Below are positions 6,616-17,483 of a stretch of DNA of 43,690 nt, piece after piece. Location: positions 1-43,690 of IMG/VR virus record IMGVR_UViG_3300034072_002255. One strand, 5' to 3'. The DNA is from a virus. Both the position numbers and the translations under genes were made by a program. Each line of letters opens with the position of its first letter. Positions within the stretch are counted from its first letter, which is position 1. The notes under the pieces were generated by a model that made no database searches, was not told where the DNA came from, and saw only the letters and a program-made list of their open reading frames with translations.

Positions 6616-9600
6616 TCAGTCCTCTTTGATCTTGCCGGTCGACAGTCCTTCAAGCCAATCGCTGAAGCCTTGTGGATCAGCCTCGCCGCTTCCTACGTCG
6701 ACAAGGAACTGCGTTGCGCTGGCGACCTGCCCCGGAACCAAGCCCGTCGAATAGCCGACAAGTTCAAGCACATCCTTGGTGGCTGACTTGGTTTCATCGC
6801 CCGACGCCAGCTTGCCGACATCACGGCCCACCTTGACCACGCCATCCATGGCGCGCTGCAGCGGCGAGATGGAGGGGTTGAAGACCTTGTTTCCGACCAC
6901 TGCATTCCACGTCGGTTCGAACACGTCACGGACCATCGGGATAGGTCCGAGAGCATTGGCAAGCAGTTTGCGCAAGGTCCACTGCGCCCACCACTCATCA
7001 TCGCCGGGACCAGATGGAGCACCGACCGCACCACGCAGAACCTCAGTCAACAATGGTGGAAGAGCAATCAGGAAGAACGCCCGCGCCGCCAGCTTCGGAG
7101 CCGATCGCGGCTTGCGCTGATCAACCCCAGCTACATCTCGGCCAAGCGTACGCTGCCTTTGGTACTGCGCCGAGAAGTAGGAATAGAACATCGTGAACAG
7201 TTTCAGGGCTTCACCCCACTTACCCGTTCCGCGCTGGATAGCAGCCAAGTCCTTCGGCCCGCCTGCACCTTGCGACTGCCTCACCGCCTTGTCACCGGCA
7301 TAGCGCGCGTCTTGTTCATCCATGCCAGCAGCCAGCGCGTTGTTGTATCCGGCAATCCACGTCGGCACGGACACGAGGCGATCCATGTAGCCGATACCGT
7401 GGAACACGAAACGCTTGGCATCGATTACCGACCGCATGACCTTTGAAACCGGCGTCACGGCGTTCAGGCGCGCAAGTTCGGTCCTGATATCGCGGTCCAG
7501 CGTATCCATGCGATTGCGCACTTCATCGCTGGCTTCCATCACCCAACGAATAGCAGCGGCAGGATTTTGCGAGAACTGCGCCAGAGCCTTCGCCATCGCC
7601 GCCTCACCGACCACTTCGATCGAGTTCGAATAGCCCGAGATTTGCGTGACCATCGTTGTAGCGCGAAGCCCCATGCCGACCACTGTTGCATTCGCGCGCA
7701 ACTGCCCGATGAACTTGCCAAAGCCTTCATTGCCTGCACGTTCAATCGCCCATGAGTTCGCCACGAACTTGAGCCACGGACGGAACTGCTTGCTGATTTC
7801 CGGACCAAGCGCCTGATCAACCGCGCGCCGAACCCTCTCACTGGTCAGGAAACGGTTGGCGCGGATCACAGCCTCGCGGTGCGTGATATCGTGGATCACC
7901 TCACCCAAGTGGCGGTTGATGATGCCAAGGTCGAGCAGGATTGGCCGCGATACCTTTTCGGCGCGCTCCTTGGTCGATGACGCCCGAGTGGTGGCGCGGG
8001 TATATCCACCTTCGAAAAGGTCGGCCTCCTTGCCCCGATTTTCCTCAGCCTTGTAGTCGCGTGACCCATCATAGACGGCAGGGTAATAGCCACCGCGTAT
8101 CGTGCCGGAAGGCGTCTGCACTTCGCGCGCTTCCACCTTGTCAGGAGCCACGCCGTTCACTTCGCGCTCAATCCGCGCAATCTCAGGCCAGAGCGTGTCT
8201 ATCGTATCCCACACGCCCTGCACGAACTGCCATTCTTCAGCCGTCAGTGTGGCATTAAGGTATTCAGTGATCGCGTCGGGATTGATCTGGTAGCCATCGG
8301 AAAGGCGCTGCAGGTTGCCCTCGTTGCCGACGTTCAGGGCCATGGCGATGACCTTGTGCCGGTTCATGCGCATCGCTTCGCCGGTCAGGGGATCAATGAA
8401 CGGCAATTGCAGCTTGTCCTGCCACCGCGCCGCGACTTCAGATGGAACCGCTTCGAACAGGGCTTTGATCCGAGCGTAATAGTCCTTGAGCATGTCCTGC
8501 TCGCGGGCCTGCGCTTCGGCGATCGGGCGGAAGGCAATGCGGTTGAATACGCCTTCAGAGTTGCCGCCATCGAGCCAGTCGAAGACGGTTTCCATCTTGA
8601 GCAATGCAGCATCAGCACCAATCACGCGGCCCTTGAGCGCATCCCACCAGCCCGGATCAGTCATGTCCTTCGGGGGAGGTCCATCAATGTTACCGCCAGC
8701 GTTTTCAGCCTCGCGGAATATCTCATCCCATTCCCGCTGTTCCGCCTTGTCGAGAAGGGATTGCTTGAGCCTGCCAAGGTGCATAACCTGCTTCACAGCC
8801 TCATCCAGACCAAGCAGGTTTTCGACTGACAGGCGCGACCAATTGGTGCGGCCTATCGTCGCCTCAAAGGATGCAGGCACGACAATTTCATAGCCTTCAG
8901 CCTCGCGCGCCGCCGCCCATGCTTCCCACCGGCCTTGACGTTCGATCGACTTTTGCGTGCGCTCCTTCAGGTCCACCGCCTCAAGCAGAGCGTGCGCCTG
9001 TTCGAGATAGTCCTGATCAACCGACTTCATCGTTGCGCGCTTGGCGATCTTGCCCATGCGCTTGACGGCATCCTGCACTTCATCATGTGCCGCCTTGGCT
9101 TCAGCCAGCAGGGCAGACGATAGCATTTGCTGTTGCTTAAACCGCAGCGCCTCATCCATCTTGCCCGCAAGCATGGCCTTTTCAGCATCGCGCCCAGCCT
9201 TGGCAACGTTCCTGGCATGGCGCTGGATAGCACCCGGCGAGGCTTCCACGCTGACAAGACCTGTGCGCACCCGGTTGCGCGCCCACTGCCTTGCAATCTT
9301 GTAAGGCGTAGGACGGCCACCAGTGCGCCGAGAGAGGAGCCGAACCTCAGACGCCAGCAATTCACCCTGCAACTCGCCGTTGACGGCTGCGATGGCTTCT
9401 TGCTCGATTGACCCGTCGTTCAAGGGATCGTCGCCATACCGGCGCGTCATCTCCGCGTCGGCTGCGTTGTCGATCATCCTCGCGCGCATGGTCCGCTGAT
9501 CACCTCCTTCCCGTTCTTGCCTGTGCTGGCGCTCAGCACCGATCAGGACTTCGATCATCTGTTGCCCCGAACCGAACCCGGCAAGTTCAGCAAGGGTATC

Positions 9601-12600
9601 CGGATTTGTCCCGCCCTCCCGCCAGAGTGGGGGAACACGCTTGGGCAGGAGGTCGAGAACATCTTGGCCCATGCGGTCGACCAGCCATTCAAGATCAATG
9701 GGGGTTTCGCGCATCAGGCGAATGGATTTAAGCAAAGGCTCATTGTCGAGACGTTCCGCTTCGTCGGCCTTCACCGCGTTGCGTTCGTCATTGAACTTCT
9801 TGGTTTCCCGGCGACGGATTGCCGCCATGGTCTTTTGTAAGAGTGTAGCATTGGCTTGATCGCGCGCGGCCTGTGCCTGTGCGGTGTAGGCGTTGAACTC
9901 CTCGCCGGTCATGCCGATCGCAACCGCATCCTTGAACATCGGCTGCAATGCCTGCATTTCTGCCATGGCCGCAATCTCTTCATCGGTCGCAAGCAGGCGG
10001 TCGAGGACTTCGCGGATTTCCGGCGTGATAGGTGCGCGCAAGGCGTCAACCGTTTTGTAGACCGACAGCAGCCAGCCCCGGAAGGTTTCGAACAGGCGTT
10101 GCAGGGCCGACGATGGGGCCTTGCCTTCCATCAGGTAGCGCTCGCCACCGCGCGCCCACATTTCATGCGCTTCGACAGGGATGACGCCATCGGCGATCGC
10201 ATGGCCATTGGCAGCGAACCAGTCCTGCACTGCCTGCCAATCGGCCTTGACCTGTTCCGGCGCGTCAGGGCTTTGCGCGTCTGCCCGCAGTTCCTCTAGC
10301 CATTGGTGGGACAATTCGTGGAGAAGTGAGCTTAAGTTGCGCGATTCAAACAGTTCTATCCGAAAAGTAGAAAGGTCCCCGCCCGGCAAGAGGATTCTTG
10401 CACGCGGCTTGGAGGACATATCTTGGCCCAGTTCACGTGCGCCAATTGCGGTATTACCTTTGAGAAGTTCCCTTCGCGAGTTCACAATCTCGCCAAGCCC
10501 TTCTGCGGCCACCCTTGCAGTCTCGCGCACAAAAAAGCGAACCGCAGAGGCACGATCACTCATCATGGATATAGGCAGTTCAGCATCGAATGCCGATCCG
10601 TCCTTGAGCATCGCCTCGTCATGGAGCGCCACCTTGGCAGACCGCTTAGATCGACCGAGATTGTTCACCACATTAACGGGAACGGACTTGATAATCGCAT
10701 CGAGAACCTTGCCCTCATGGAGGACAATGCGGCGCATCAGAGAGAGCATGGGCGCGAGCGTTTCGATACCGCTGAGGCTGTCCGTCTCCGAAGCGCTGGC
10801 TACACCTACAAGGATATTGGAAAGTTGCTCAACGCTAAGACCCAAACCGTTTACAAGCGCTTGCGCGATAATGGCCTTGTCATTCCCTTCACGCGCAAGG
10901 GCGTTCAGCGCAATCGAAGCGTTATCGCCTGACTGATACAATATCCGCGCATCAGATGGATCGAACGAACCGCGATTGTTGATGGATTTGATTTGCGTGG
11001 GGGAGAAGGCGACGAAAACCTTATCATCCCATCCATAACCCTGCCCATACGGGCCTTCATCGGTGATGTTTTCAAATATCACCCCGTCATACCCGTTCGC
11101 TTTTGCGAGGCGCGCTAGATCGTCAGTGGATTCAGCGTCGGGGTTCCCAAGTCCCTCAGATACATCGAGCGGGCCATGATCTTCTTCGTCGTAGTTATCA
11201 ACGAAGTCGTCCTTTTCACTTTCGTTAGTGAAATACTCGGAGATTTCCCCGTCTTCGCTCTGCACGAACCATTCGCGCGCGCCACGGCTATCCCAATTCG
11301 CGCCCTCAAAATCCTCAACCGATGGCTCTTGGATTGAGAGGTAAACGGCATAGTTGCCTTCTTGCGCCGCGCTCATATCCGCGACGGCCTCGACAAAGGC
11401 TTGCTCGCGATCAGACGACCACGTTACCCAACCTTCAGAGTTCGTAACCGACCAACCACCATCATCCTCTTCTACTTTCCAACCAAAGGCTTCAGGATTT
11501 GCCGCGATCTCAGTTGGTGACGGGGGAGCGTCAATAATGCTTTTCGTGTTTGAATAGGTGGAAGCGCCCATAACGCTTGTGGTGAAGAATGCGCCCGCGT
11601 CCGCAGTCTTGCCATTGCCATCAGTGCGGAATCGGTCAAAGCCGCCTTTGCGCGTCCCATGATACACCACCAGCGGACGCCCTTCCTCATCCACGACAGC
11701 ACTGTTTCCAAACCATGCGTAGAATGCCCTCAAACCTTCCTCAGAGCGCGCAAGAGGCATACCCTCGCTGTTGCGCGTCGGACGGGCCACGCCGCCAATG
11801 TCGATCGTTTCCGGCAACTGGTCATAGACCGTACCGTTATCCGTCGACTGTTCACCCATCTGCGCCACGGCATCGCGAATTTCCGCATCGGTCATTTCCG
11901 AAGCGCTCAGCCCACGCTCTGCCAACATCTGCGATAGATCGTCAGCAGCTGCCCGCACGTTGTCGGTCACAGCCTCTTGCGCGTAGAGCGGCGAGCCAGA
12001 CAGTTCCTGCCCGATCGCTTCCAGCAGCACATTGTTGTCGATGCTCTGCCCGCTTTCGCGCAAGGCATAGAGGTCAGGGAAATAGCCTTCGCTGATAGCC
12101 GCATCCAGCAGGCGCTCAACCGAGTTGTCTGACGTAGCGCCACCGAGCATGTTGCCCTGCGCCGCATCAAAGGGCTTCAGCAGCTTGCGCTTGCCAACCT
12201 TACCCTTGTGCCATTTGTCACCGCCCATCGAGGCGATATCGCCGCCACGGTCTTCGATGCCACCGCGTGACGCGATCCATTCCAGCAGCGACTTGCCGCG
12301 CTGGCGGACAGCAGGACCGCCCTTGCGCATCGCGTTGACCACAAGGTCAAGCTGGTCGGCCTTGACGACTTCCCCCAGCTTTTCCGGCAGCACTTGGGCA
12401 ATCTGTGTCGTGAACTCGTTGCCGGTCAGTTCACGCCCCATGCGTGCGGCCCGAGTAGCTTCACGCTGCGCAATGAGTTCAGCCTGCATGGCCGCATTGG
12501 CAGGGGTAAAGCCCGCATTTTGCAGCATCGACGTAACCCGCTGCACGATCTGGTCACGCGCCGTTGCCTCACCCTGTTGTGCCCGATCGCGCTGCATGGC

Positions 12601-14172
12601 TTGGTCGGTCAGTTCCGCCATCACGTCATCGAGTTCGGATTGCAGGCTTTCGGCCTCGCGCGCCGACATGCCGCCAGGAGCAAGGCGAAGGTCGGCCTTG
12701 ATCGATGTCCAAGCCGCAGTTCCCGGCAGAGTGCCAAGCGCAAACGATGCAGGCAGGACGACATCGCCGCCCACCGCTTCAGCTTCGTCTATCTGCGCCT
12801 GATAGTCCGCAAAGGGATCATCAAACTGGTCATAGCTATCGGATTGCTGATAGGCGCGGATTGCTTCGGCAGGGACAAAGACCTGCGACACACCGGCATC
12901 GTTTGCCGTGCGCCCGACGAGTTCGGCATAGACTTCAGGATCACGGCCACGCAGTTTGCTTTCCTGCGCCGCACGCTCGACCTGATCGAAGAAGTTCGTT
13001 TCGTCCTTGGCTTGCTCTGCTTGCACAAGGCGGCCAGCAACCTTTGCGCCAGCGTCGATCGAGGATGACGCAGCCTTGGCAACGGCAGTCTGCACCGTTG
13101 TTCCTACGGCAGTTTGCACCAGCGTCGACAAGGCCGCTTCAGGACGTTCCGCCACGTAGGCAGAATAGGGCTTGTCAGGATTGAGGACGGCCCATTCATT
13201 GAAGTCCTGCAGGACCGTGGCAATCTGTTCTTGCGGGATTTCCGAGGTAAGCTGCACCATCAGTGCGCGGCCAAACGGTGTCTTCTTGGCAATCGCGTTG
13301 AGCAGTTCCGTGGCCGGTAGCTTTTCGGTGATGACCTCGACCCACGCTTGCCCAAGTCCGTAGTTTAACGAGCGGACCGGATCGATGCCCTTTTGCCGAG
13401 CCTCATAGACGGCAGGAAAGCCAGTCTGCGCGCCCATCAGTGTCATGGTCAAGGCTGGGCTTCGCGTTGCCGCACCCGCCACCACAGCGAACATCGATGC
13501 AGGCGTTTGCTCAATGCCCTGCAGTACATTTTCTTCCAGCCACCCGCTGTAGGCGGGGCGAGCCTGTTGCGCCGCTGTGGCCTGCACCGATACACCAGCG
13601 TTCCAGTACGCCTTGCGCGCGGCTTGGCGCTCCTGAAGCTGGCCGACCGTCTGCGTGTTCGGTGAGGCGATTGAGGTCAGGAAGTCATACGCGCCGTTGA
13701 TATAGTCCGACAGAACGGCATTCGTCTGCGCGCCAGTCTGGGCGAAGCGATAGCCTGCAGCCTTTGCTGTACCGGGAAGTTTAGCCTTGGCCCATTCCCA
13801 CGCCCCACCAAGGATGCCCAGTGCCTTGTGATCGTCCGAGGCAGCGACCACACCTCGCGGATCATCCTGCGCCCACAGCCGATAGACCGGGAACATATCA
13901 AGCAACGCGCCCATCTTGTCGGCACGTTGCGCCTTTTCGACATCGCCTAGCCGGTCTTCGATCAGTGCGGGCGGCTCGCCGGTTTCGCGTGCGACCCGCG
14001 TGACCTTTGCTGTCGTGTCAGGATCAGGAGCCTGGATAATGGTCGAGCGCGCTTGTTCCGTCTGCAGAACGCCCATCGCCTTCGCGATCGGGTTTTCCAC
14101 TTCGCTCTGTTGCGACGTGCGGCGCTTTTGCCGCTCCAAGTAGTCAAACGGGATGAGCGGTGCTTGAGCCAT
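6616..14172 (-). CDS. Giant polyvalent ejection protein (ADP-ribosyltransferase-like and HELSH metallopeptidase regions)
   Basis: A 2518-residue ORF at the ejection-protein position (T7 gp16 slot). Residues about 805-1075 resemble the ART-PolyVal ADP-ribosyltransferase domain ([14 protein letters not shown] near 837, then YAVYLSI and [10 protein letters not shown]). A zincin motif, HELSH, lies at about 1285-1289 with a downstream Glu-rich helix. The rest is long helical and Ala-rich, with a hydrophobic segment near the C-terminus. Residues about 1081-1250 are antisense to an HNH endonuclease gene inserted between two ARIL-like segments, yet the frame stays open. It probably enters the host with the DNA. 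Start ATG 14172 is supported by GTAGGG just upstream. Confidence 0.85.
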   Translation of the reverse strand: MAQAPLIPFDYLERQKRRTSQQSEVENPIAKAMGVLQTEQARSTIIQAPDPDTTAKVTRVARETGEPPALIEDRLGDVEKAQRADKMGALLDMFPVYRLWAQDDPRGVVAASDDHKALGILGGAWEWAKAKLPGTAKAAGYRFAQTGAQTNAVLSDYINGAYDFLTSIASPNTQTVGQLQERQAARKAYWNAGVSVQATAAQQARPAYSGWLEENVLQGIEQTPASMFAVVAGAATRSPALTMTLMGAQTGFPAVYEARQKGIDPVRSLNYGLGQAWVEVITEKLPATELLNAIAKKTPFGRALMVQLTSEIPQEQIATVLQDFNEWAVLNPDKPYSAYVAERPEAALSTLVQTAVGTTVQTAVAKAASSSIDAGAKVAGRLVQAEQAKDETNFFDQVERAAQESKLRGRDPEVYAELVGRTANDAGVSQVFVPAEAIRAYQQSDSYDQFDDPFADYQAQIDEAEAVGGDVVLPASFALGTLPGTAAWTSIKADLRLAPGGMSAREAESLQSELDDVMAELTDQAMQRDRAQQGEATARDQIVQRVTSMLQNAGFTPANAAMQAELIAQREATRAARMGRELTGNEFTTQIAQVLPEKLGEVVKADQLDLVVNAMRKGGPAVRQRGKSLLEWIASRGGIEDRGGDIASMGGDKWHKGKVGKRKLLKPFDAAQGNMLGGATSDNSVERLLDAAISEGYFPDLYALRESGQSIDNNVLLEAIGQELSGSPLYAQEAVTDNVRAAADDLSQMLAERGLSASEMTDAEIRDAVAQMGEQSTDNGTVYDQLPETIDIGGVARPTRNSEGMPLARSEEGLRAFYAWFGNSAVVDEEGRPLVVYHGTRKGGFDRFRTDGNGKTADAGAFFTTSVMGASTYSNTKSIIDAPPSPTEIAANPEAFGWKVEEDDGGWSVTNSEGWVTWSSDREQAFVEAVADMSAAQEGNYAVYLSIQEPSVEDFEGANWDSRGAREWFVQSEDGEISEYFTNESEKDDFVDNYDEEDHGPLDVSEGLGNPDAESTDDLARLAKANGYDGVIFENITDEGPYGQGYGWDDKVFVAFSPTQIKSINNRGSFDPSDARILYQSGDNASIALNALAREGNDKAIIAQALVNGLGLSVEQLSNILVGVASASETDSLSGIETLAPMLSLMRRIVLHEGKVLDAIIKSVPVNVVNNLGRSKRSAKVALHDEAMLKDGSAFDAELPISMMSDRASAVRFFVRETARVAAEGLGEIVNSRRELLKGNTAIGARELGQDMSSKPRARILLPGGDLSTFRIELFESRNLSSLLHELSHQWLEELRADAQSPDAPEQVKADWQAVQDWFAANGHAIADGVIPVEAHEMWARGGERYLMEGKAPSSALQRLFETFRGWLLSVYKTVDALRAPITPEIREVLDRLLATDEEIAAMAEMQALQPMFKDAVAIGMTGEEFNAYTAQAQAARDQANATLLQKTMAAIRRRETKKFNDERNAVKADEAERLDNEPLLKSIRLMRETPIDLEWLVDRMGQDVLDLLPKRVPPLWREGGTNPDTLAELAGFGSGQQMIEVLIGAERQHRQEREGGDQRTMRARMIDNAADAEMTRRYGDDPLNDGSIEQEAIAAVNGELQGELLASEVRLLSRRTGGRPTPYKIARQWARNRVRTGLVSVEASPGAIQRHARNVAKAGRDAEKAMLAGKMDEALRFKQQQMLSSALLAEAKAAHDEVQDAVKRMGKIAKRATMKSVDQDYLEQAHALLEAVDLKERTQKSIERQGRWEAWAAAREAEGYEIVVPASFEATIGRTNWSRLSVENLLGLDEAVKQVMHLGRLKQSLLDKAEQREWDEIFREAENAGGNIDGPPPKDMTDPGWWDALKGRVIGADAALLKMETVFDWLDGGNSEGVFNRIAFRPIAEAQAREQDMLKDYYARIKALFEAVPSEVAARWQDKLQLPFIDPLTGEAMRMNRHKVIAMALNVGNEGNLQRLSDGYQINPDAITEYLNATLTAEEWQFVQGVWDTIDTLWPEIARIEREVNGVAPDKVEAREVQTPSGTIRGGYYPAVYDGSRDYKAEENRGKEADLFEGGYTRATTRASSTKERAEKVSRPILLDLGIINRHLGEVIHDITHREAVIRANRFLTSERVRRAVDQALGPEISKQFRPWLKFVANSWAIERAGNEGFGKFIGQLRANATVVGMGLRATTMVTQISGYSNSIEVVGEAAMAKALAQFSQNPAAAIRWVMEASDEVRNRMDTLDRDIRTELARLNAVTPVSKVMRSVIDAKRFVFHGIGYMDRLVSVPTWIAGYNNALAAGMDEQDARYAGDKAVRQSQGAGGPKDLAAIQRGTGKWGEALKLFTMFYSYFSAQYQRQRTLGRDVAGVDQRKPRSAPKLAARAFFLIALPPLLTEVLRGAVGAPSGPGDDEWWAQWTLRKLLANALGPIPMVRDVFEPTWNAVVGNKVFNPSISPLQRAMDGVVKVGRDVGKLASGDETKSATKDVLELVGYSTGLVPGQVASATQFLVDVGSGEADPQGFSDWLEGLSTGKIKED
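10341..10369 (+). promoter_or_regulatory. Promoter-like signal GCGATTCAA-N18-TA (site F, plus strand)
   Basis: This is an exact GCGATTCAA at 10341-10349 with TA at 10368-10369, the same 18-base spacing as the minus-strand sites. It points rightward, 74 bases before the HNH start codon. It lies within sense codons of the giant gene (the FESRN region), so chance cannot be excluded. The orientation and spacing fit a dedicated promoter for the HNH gene. Confidence 0.45.
10423..10932 (+). CDS. HNH endonuclease, antisense inside the giant ejection-protein gene
   Basis: The 169-residue protein has an N-terminal Zn-ribbon-like pair (CANCG, CGHPC). An HNH_3 core follows at about residues 46-105 ([40 protein letters not shown]), then a C-terminal HTH ([20 protein letters not shown]). 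This is a homing-endonuclease architecture common in T7-like phages. The TTG start is supported by GGAGG 7 bases upstream (10411-10415). Codons align exactly with those of the opposite gene and the HNH frame contains no TTA, CTA or TCA codon, which is why the sense frame stays open. It is probably a late insertion; base composition looks more AT-rich than its neighbours. Confidence 0.86.
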   Translation: MAQFTCANCGITFEKFPSRVHNLAKPFCGHPCSLAHKKANRRGTITHHGYRQFSIECRSVLEHRLVMERHLGRPLRSTEIVHHINGNGLDNRIENLALMEDNAAHQREHGRERFDTAEAVRLRSAGYTYKDIGKLLNAKTQTVYKRLRDNGLVIPFTRKGVQRNRSVIA

Positions 14173-14182
14173 GCCCTACGGC

Positions 14183-14211
14183 TATGGCAGGCAGCGCTTA
14201 CCTTGAATCGC
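14183..14211 (-). promoter_or_regulatory. Promoter-like signal GCGATTCAA-N18-TA (site C)
   Basis: On the minus strand GCGATTCAA is at 14211-14203 and TA at 14184-14183, 18 bases apart. The signal covers the last codons of the small membrane-protein ORF and ends 11 bases before the giant gene's ATG. An imperfect hairpin (14168-14188) includes the TA and the start codon. Confidence 0.58.
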
Positions 14212-14380
14212 CCCCGAGAATGCGGAACGCTAAAGCGCAGAGCGCAATCGTGACAATGACGAACTCTAGCGGGAATACAAACGGCACACCCCGCGTTCGG
14301 CTGTATTCAGCGACAAGCACGATCGGGATAAGGCTCAGCCCAAATCCCCACATCAGACCCTTGCGTGTCGAATCTCGCAT
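14198..14380 (-). CDS. Small two-helix membrane protein
   Basis: This 60-residue ORF has two hydrophobic segments: about 9-24 (LMWGFGLSLIPIVLVA) and about 33-53 (VPFVFPLEFVIVTIALCALAF), with a basic N-terminus. It fills the gap between the gp15-like and giant ejection genes, 12 bases after the former's stop. No family was recognised. Its last codons contain a copy of the promoter-like motif. Translation is supported by position and composition but there is no strong ribosome site. Confidence 0.55.
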   Translation of the reverse strand: MRDSTRKGLMWGFGLSLIPIVLVAEYSRTRGVPFVFPLEFVIVTIALCALAFRILGGDSR

Positions 14381-14392
14381 CAGGCCGACATA

Positions 14393-16516
14393 CTACCTTG
14401 CCCCGGCATTGACCAGCATTGCCCGATACATGTCCAGCTTTTCCTGATCCGTAGGCGCGCGGCCATTGACCTTGAAGGCGCGAACAATGTCAGCCATCGC
14501 CCCATCCGGTATCTGGTCGACGCGCGTGACATTGTATGCCTTCATTGTGCCCCCGAATAGGCCAGCCTTGGGAATATCGCGGACAGCACCCTTTACCGCC
14601 GCCTCATAATCAGCAGGCGTCACCACGCGGTTTTTAGCCTGTATGCCATCGGTGTAGGCTTTGGCCGTGTCGAAGACTTTTGGCCAGTCCTTGTCAGACA
14701 CATCGACGCCGCCGTATTTCTTCATCCAATTAATTGCGCCGGTGATACCGCCACGCGGGTCATACTCTTGCGGCTTGTTCTTCTTGCCGATGAGATCAGC
14801 TTGCGACAGCACGAACGAGCGCAGTTCATCCGGCGCGACGTTGCCGACTTCCTTGGCCAGATCAACATTGAGGAACGCATCAGGGTCCGTGCGCTGAAGG
14901 ATTTGCAGTTGAAGCGACCGCGTGCCGTCCTTTGGGATAGCAGCCTTCGCAGCCTTATTCTTGGTGGCCGTCTCCGTCAGGCGCATCAGGTCGGTCGGGT
15001 CCATCTTGGCCCGCGTCGACGCTGGAATCTGGCTGATGTCGGTGAAGTTATCGCCTAGCCCGATAACAGCCTGCACAGCCTCATCGCCCGCCGCCTTGTA
15101 TTGGCGCTGCAGTAGTTGCTCATCGCGGGCAATCTGCTTGTCGGCCACGCCCTTGACGCGCTCGCGCTTTTCCAGCGTCCAGCCTTCCTTGTCGGCCAGC
15201 GCATCGATCTTGTTGTAAACCGCGTCCTTGTCCCATGTGCGAGGGGTTTCGGTCGGGACCACACCGCCACCGGCAAGCCACTTGTCAGCATTGCCCATGT
15301 GTTCCCGAAGTATCGTGTCGACATGGCTTGATACCGTGCCATTGCCGTCACTTGCCCCGTAGCGACCCGGAGCGCCCGCATTGATGGTGGAGTATAGGTC
15401 TTTGACGCCCATGCCCCTTTTGAAGCCACGATCCTCTAGGAAGCTGCTTACAGCCTTCGACCACTGTTCCGGCGTAGAGTTCTTGTCGATGCCGTATTTC
15501 TTGCGCTCAGATGGCCCGAACTGGATCAGGCCCATATACTGACCGTTCTTGCCGCCCATGACCGTAGGGGAGAACGTGCCGCCCGTCTCATAGGACATCA
15601 CGGCGGCGACTTCAGTAGGCGTCAGACCGAACTTGTTCGCAACGTCGGTCGCAACCTTCGTCCACCCCGTTCCGGTCTGTGTCATCGGCGGGCCTTCACC
15701 CGGAGCCATATCGGCAAAGGCGCGCGTGAAGTCGGTATAGTCGGCACGGAACTGCAACGGCCCCTGCAAATCCTTCATCACTCGCTCGCGATCGGCGCTG
15801 ATCATCTCGTCCGCGTGCGCGTCGAAATAGGCCGCGACCATTTCAACGTCAGGATCAGGCACGGCAAGCAGTTTGTCGACCGTGTTGGCATGAACGCCGG
15901 AAACGAACTTCTTTTGCGACAGGGCAATCTCTGCCTGCCCCATACCCTTCATCTGCCCAAGCTGCGCGATCGACGCCTTGCCTGCATCAATGGCCTTCAG
16001 GCGTTCATCACTCTTGTCGGGGTTGTTGATGGCGAGGTCAGCATAGCTTTCCACCTCAGACGACAGCACGCCGACGCGCTCTGCCTGGGCCTGCCTGATC
16101 GTATGCCCGCCAATAGCCTGTAGAGCCTCAGCGTGGCCGGGATCATAATACTGTTCGAACAGCGCACGCATCCGGGGATTGGTCACGCTGCCAAGCGCTT
16201 CCTCGCGGATTTTCTGCAGCCGCCCTTCGGTGTCGACGCGGGCATTGACGGCATTGCCACCCTGCAGCGTTGAGAACTCAGATGTTACCCCTGATGCCGC
16301 AGTCCTTGCCTGCAGAGCCAGCTTGCGCGCCTGTGTGTCGTCAAACTCTGCGTTGAGAGCGTCCTGCGCTTGCGCGAACTGGCCAACGCTTTGCGCCAGA
16401 CGCTGACCAGCAGCCGCGATCATCTCTCCGCCAGATGGGCCGGAAGGCGCACGGAACCGCGCTTCAACCGGAGCAACGCCCTGTGTGGCGGGATTATAAA
16501 CCGGAGCGCGAGGCAT
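14393..16516 (-). CDS. Ejection (internal virion) protein with lytic-transglycosylase-like domain (T7 gp15 position)
   Basis: The 707-residue protein is mainly helical and Ala/Gln-rich, as expected for an internal core protein. A lysozyme-like fold is inserted at about residues 290-400. The probable catalytic Glu310 is in SYETGG, followed by YMGLIQFG (residues near 328-335), a typical SLT/phage-lysozyme signature. It would locally open peptidoglycan during DNA ejection. It sits directly after the gp14-like gene (shared base at 16516) in the T7-like order gp13-gp14-gp15-gp16. Start ATG 16516 overlaps the upstream stop. Confidence 0.82.
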   Translation of the reverse strand: MPRAPVYNPATQGVAPVEARFRAPSGPSGGEMIAAAGQRLAQSVGQFAQAQDALNAEFDDTQARKLALQARTAASGVTSEFSTLQGGNAVNARVDTEGRLQKIREEALGSVTNPRMRALFEQYYDPGHAEALQAIGGHTIRQAQAERVGVLSSEVESYADLAINNPDKSDERLKAIDAGKASIAQLGQMKGMGQAEIALSQKKFVSGVHANTVDKLLAVPDPDVEMVAAYFDAHADEMISADRERVMKDLQGPLQFRADYTDFTRAFADMAPGEGPPMTQTGTGWTKVATDVANKFGLTPTEVAAVMSYETGGTFSPTVMGGKNGQYMGLIQFGPSERKKYGIDKNSTPEQWSKAVSSFLEDRGFKRGMGVKDLYSTINAGAPGRYGASDGNGTVSSHVDTILREHMGNADKWLAGGGVVPTETPRTWDKDAVYNKIDALADKEGWTLEKRERVKGVADKQIARDEQLLQRQYKAAGDEAVQAVIGLGDNFTDISQIPASTRAKMDPTDLMRLTETATKNKAAKAAIPKDGTRSLQLQILQRTDPDAFLNVDLAKEVGNVAPDELRSFVLSQADLIGKKNKPQEYDPRGGITGAINWMKKYGGVDVSDKDWPKVFDTAKAYTDGIQAKNRVVTPADYEAAVKGAVRDIPKAGLFGGTMKAYNVTRVDQIPDGAMADIVRAFKVNGRAPTDQEKLDMYRAMLVNAGAR

Positions 16517-17022
16517 TATCCGCCATTCTGCTTTGCTTTGATCTGCATGTATTGCTTGGCACCGCCCAGCACAGTTGAGCCGAAGTCAGCTACACCGCCC
16601 ACAATAGCCCCCGTCTTTTGCGATCGAGCCATATTCGCCTCAGCCTTGAAATTGGAAGCGTTGATGTCGCGCGACTTCACCGCATTCGCGCCAGCCTTGT
16701 AGATACGGCCCATGTCCTCGCGGCCCAGCATATCGGTGTCAGCCACCACGTCGGAGGCAGTGCCGAAATCCAGACCCACGCCATTGGCTGCAGCCGCAAC
16801 ACGCTGTTGCCCTTTAATCTTGGCGACTTCACGATACCGCGCCAATGCAGCATCGCGGGTATTCTGCATCTCATCTTGCGCGGCATTGCGTTCCATCGCC
16901 GCATTGCGTTCGGCAAGATCGCGCTTCAGGTTCGCTTGCTGGACCGCCATCACCGTGCCAGTGGCCGTCGATATTGCCGCAGTACCAGCAGCGACCAAGG
17001 TCAAGGTGGCCGGATCGCACAT
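16516..17022 (-). CDS. Internal virion protein, T7 gp14-like
   Basis: The 168-residue protein starts MCDPATLTLVAAG, the typical beginning of gp14-family internal virion proteins. It continues with an Ala-rich helix, a long helical segment (residues about 35-75) and a hydrophobic Gly-rich part near the C-terminus (GAIVGGVADFGSTVLGG). Members of this family form part of the ejected core and insert into the outer membrane. A longer frame exists upstream, but ATG 17022 in a TAATG overlap with the preceding stop fits the family start. Confidence 0.8.
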   Translation of the reverse strand: MCDPATLTLVAAGTAAISTATGTVMAVQQANLKRDLAERNAAMERNAAQDEMQNTRDAALARYREVAKIKGQQRVAAAANGVGLDFGTASDVVADTDMLGREDMGRIYKAGANAVKSRDINASNFKAEANMARSQKTGAIVGGVADFGSTVLGGAKQYMQIKAKQNGG

Positions 17023-17483
17023 TACGCAGCCACCTTTTCGAAGTAGTGGAAGGGCGTGCCGTTCACGTCGATTGCCTTGTCGTCCACGGTAAAGCCCCAA
17101 CGCCGCAACAGGCGGATTGCCTGCCCATTCTGCGCCGACACTAGGTTTGCAAGCCGTTGGCGTGAATCGCCCATACGTGACAGGATTCCAGGCCCCCACA
17201 TCAGCAACTCACGGCCATGGCGATAAACCTCATCGGTCCCGAGGAACCACGGCACCGCCTCGCCGGTCAGGGCGTTTTGATCCACCACACCGAACATCGC
17301 GTGCGGCACACCGTCAACCAACGCAGTCCAAGCCTTCGACGATGACATGACGCCATGCCGTAAAGCCTGCTTCGGAGTGCGCCCAAACGCTTCCACTTCC
17401 ATGCGATCGATGGCCCGCATCCGGCGCGCAATGAAGTTCACATGTCGGAACGCCGCAGGGACTATCCGGATGCGGCTATCCAT
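17022..17483 (-). CDS. T7 gp13-like (DUF2833) GNAT-fold protein
   Basis: The 153-residue protein has an acetyltransferase-like layout: an N-terminal strand, then MRAIDRMEVEAFG, WTALVDGVPHAMFGVV and a PWFLGTDEV block. It ends with a C-terminal NGQAIRLLRRWGFTVD helix-strand. This matches the phage DUF2833/gp13 group found just before gp14-like genes; these are thought to help assemble the core rather than acetylate. ATG 17483 overlaps the end of the tail-hub gene and removes an implausible basic N-terminal extension. Confidence 0.76.
   Translation of the reverse strand: MDSRIRIVPAAFRHVNFIARRMRAIDRMEVEAFGRTPKQALRHGVMSSSKAWTALVDGVPHAMFGVVDQNALTGEAVPWFLGTDEVYRHGRELLMWGPGILSRMGDSRQRLANLVSAQNGQAIRLLRRWGFTVDDKAIDVNGTPFHYFEKVAA

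Noticed and set aside
10360-10950. Group I intron or intein around the HNH gene
   Set aside because: The HNH gene is antisense to the host gene, so an intein is impossible; no intron core motifs were recognised, though splicing was not excluded by experiment.
6604-14120. Many plus-strand open frames of 60-250 codons opposite the giant ejection gene
   Set aside because: Except for the HNH gene they show shadow-like composition (Arg/Ser/Ala-rich), no ribosome sites and no recognisable domains.
17142-17170. One-mismatch motif GCGATTCAC with TA after 18 bases
   Set aside because: It is inside the gp13-like gene, about 120 bases before the next start; kept only as weak support.
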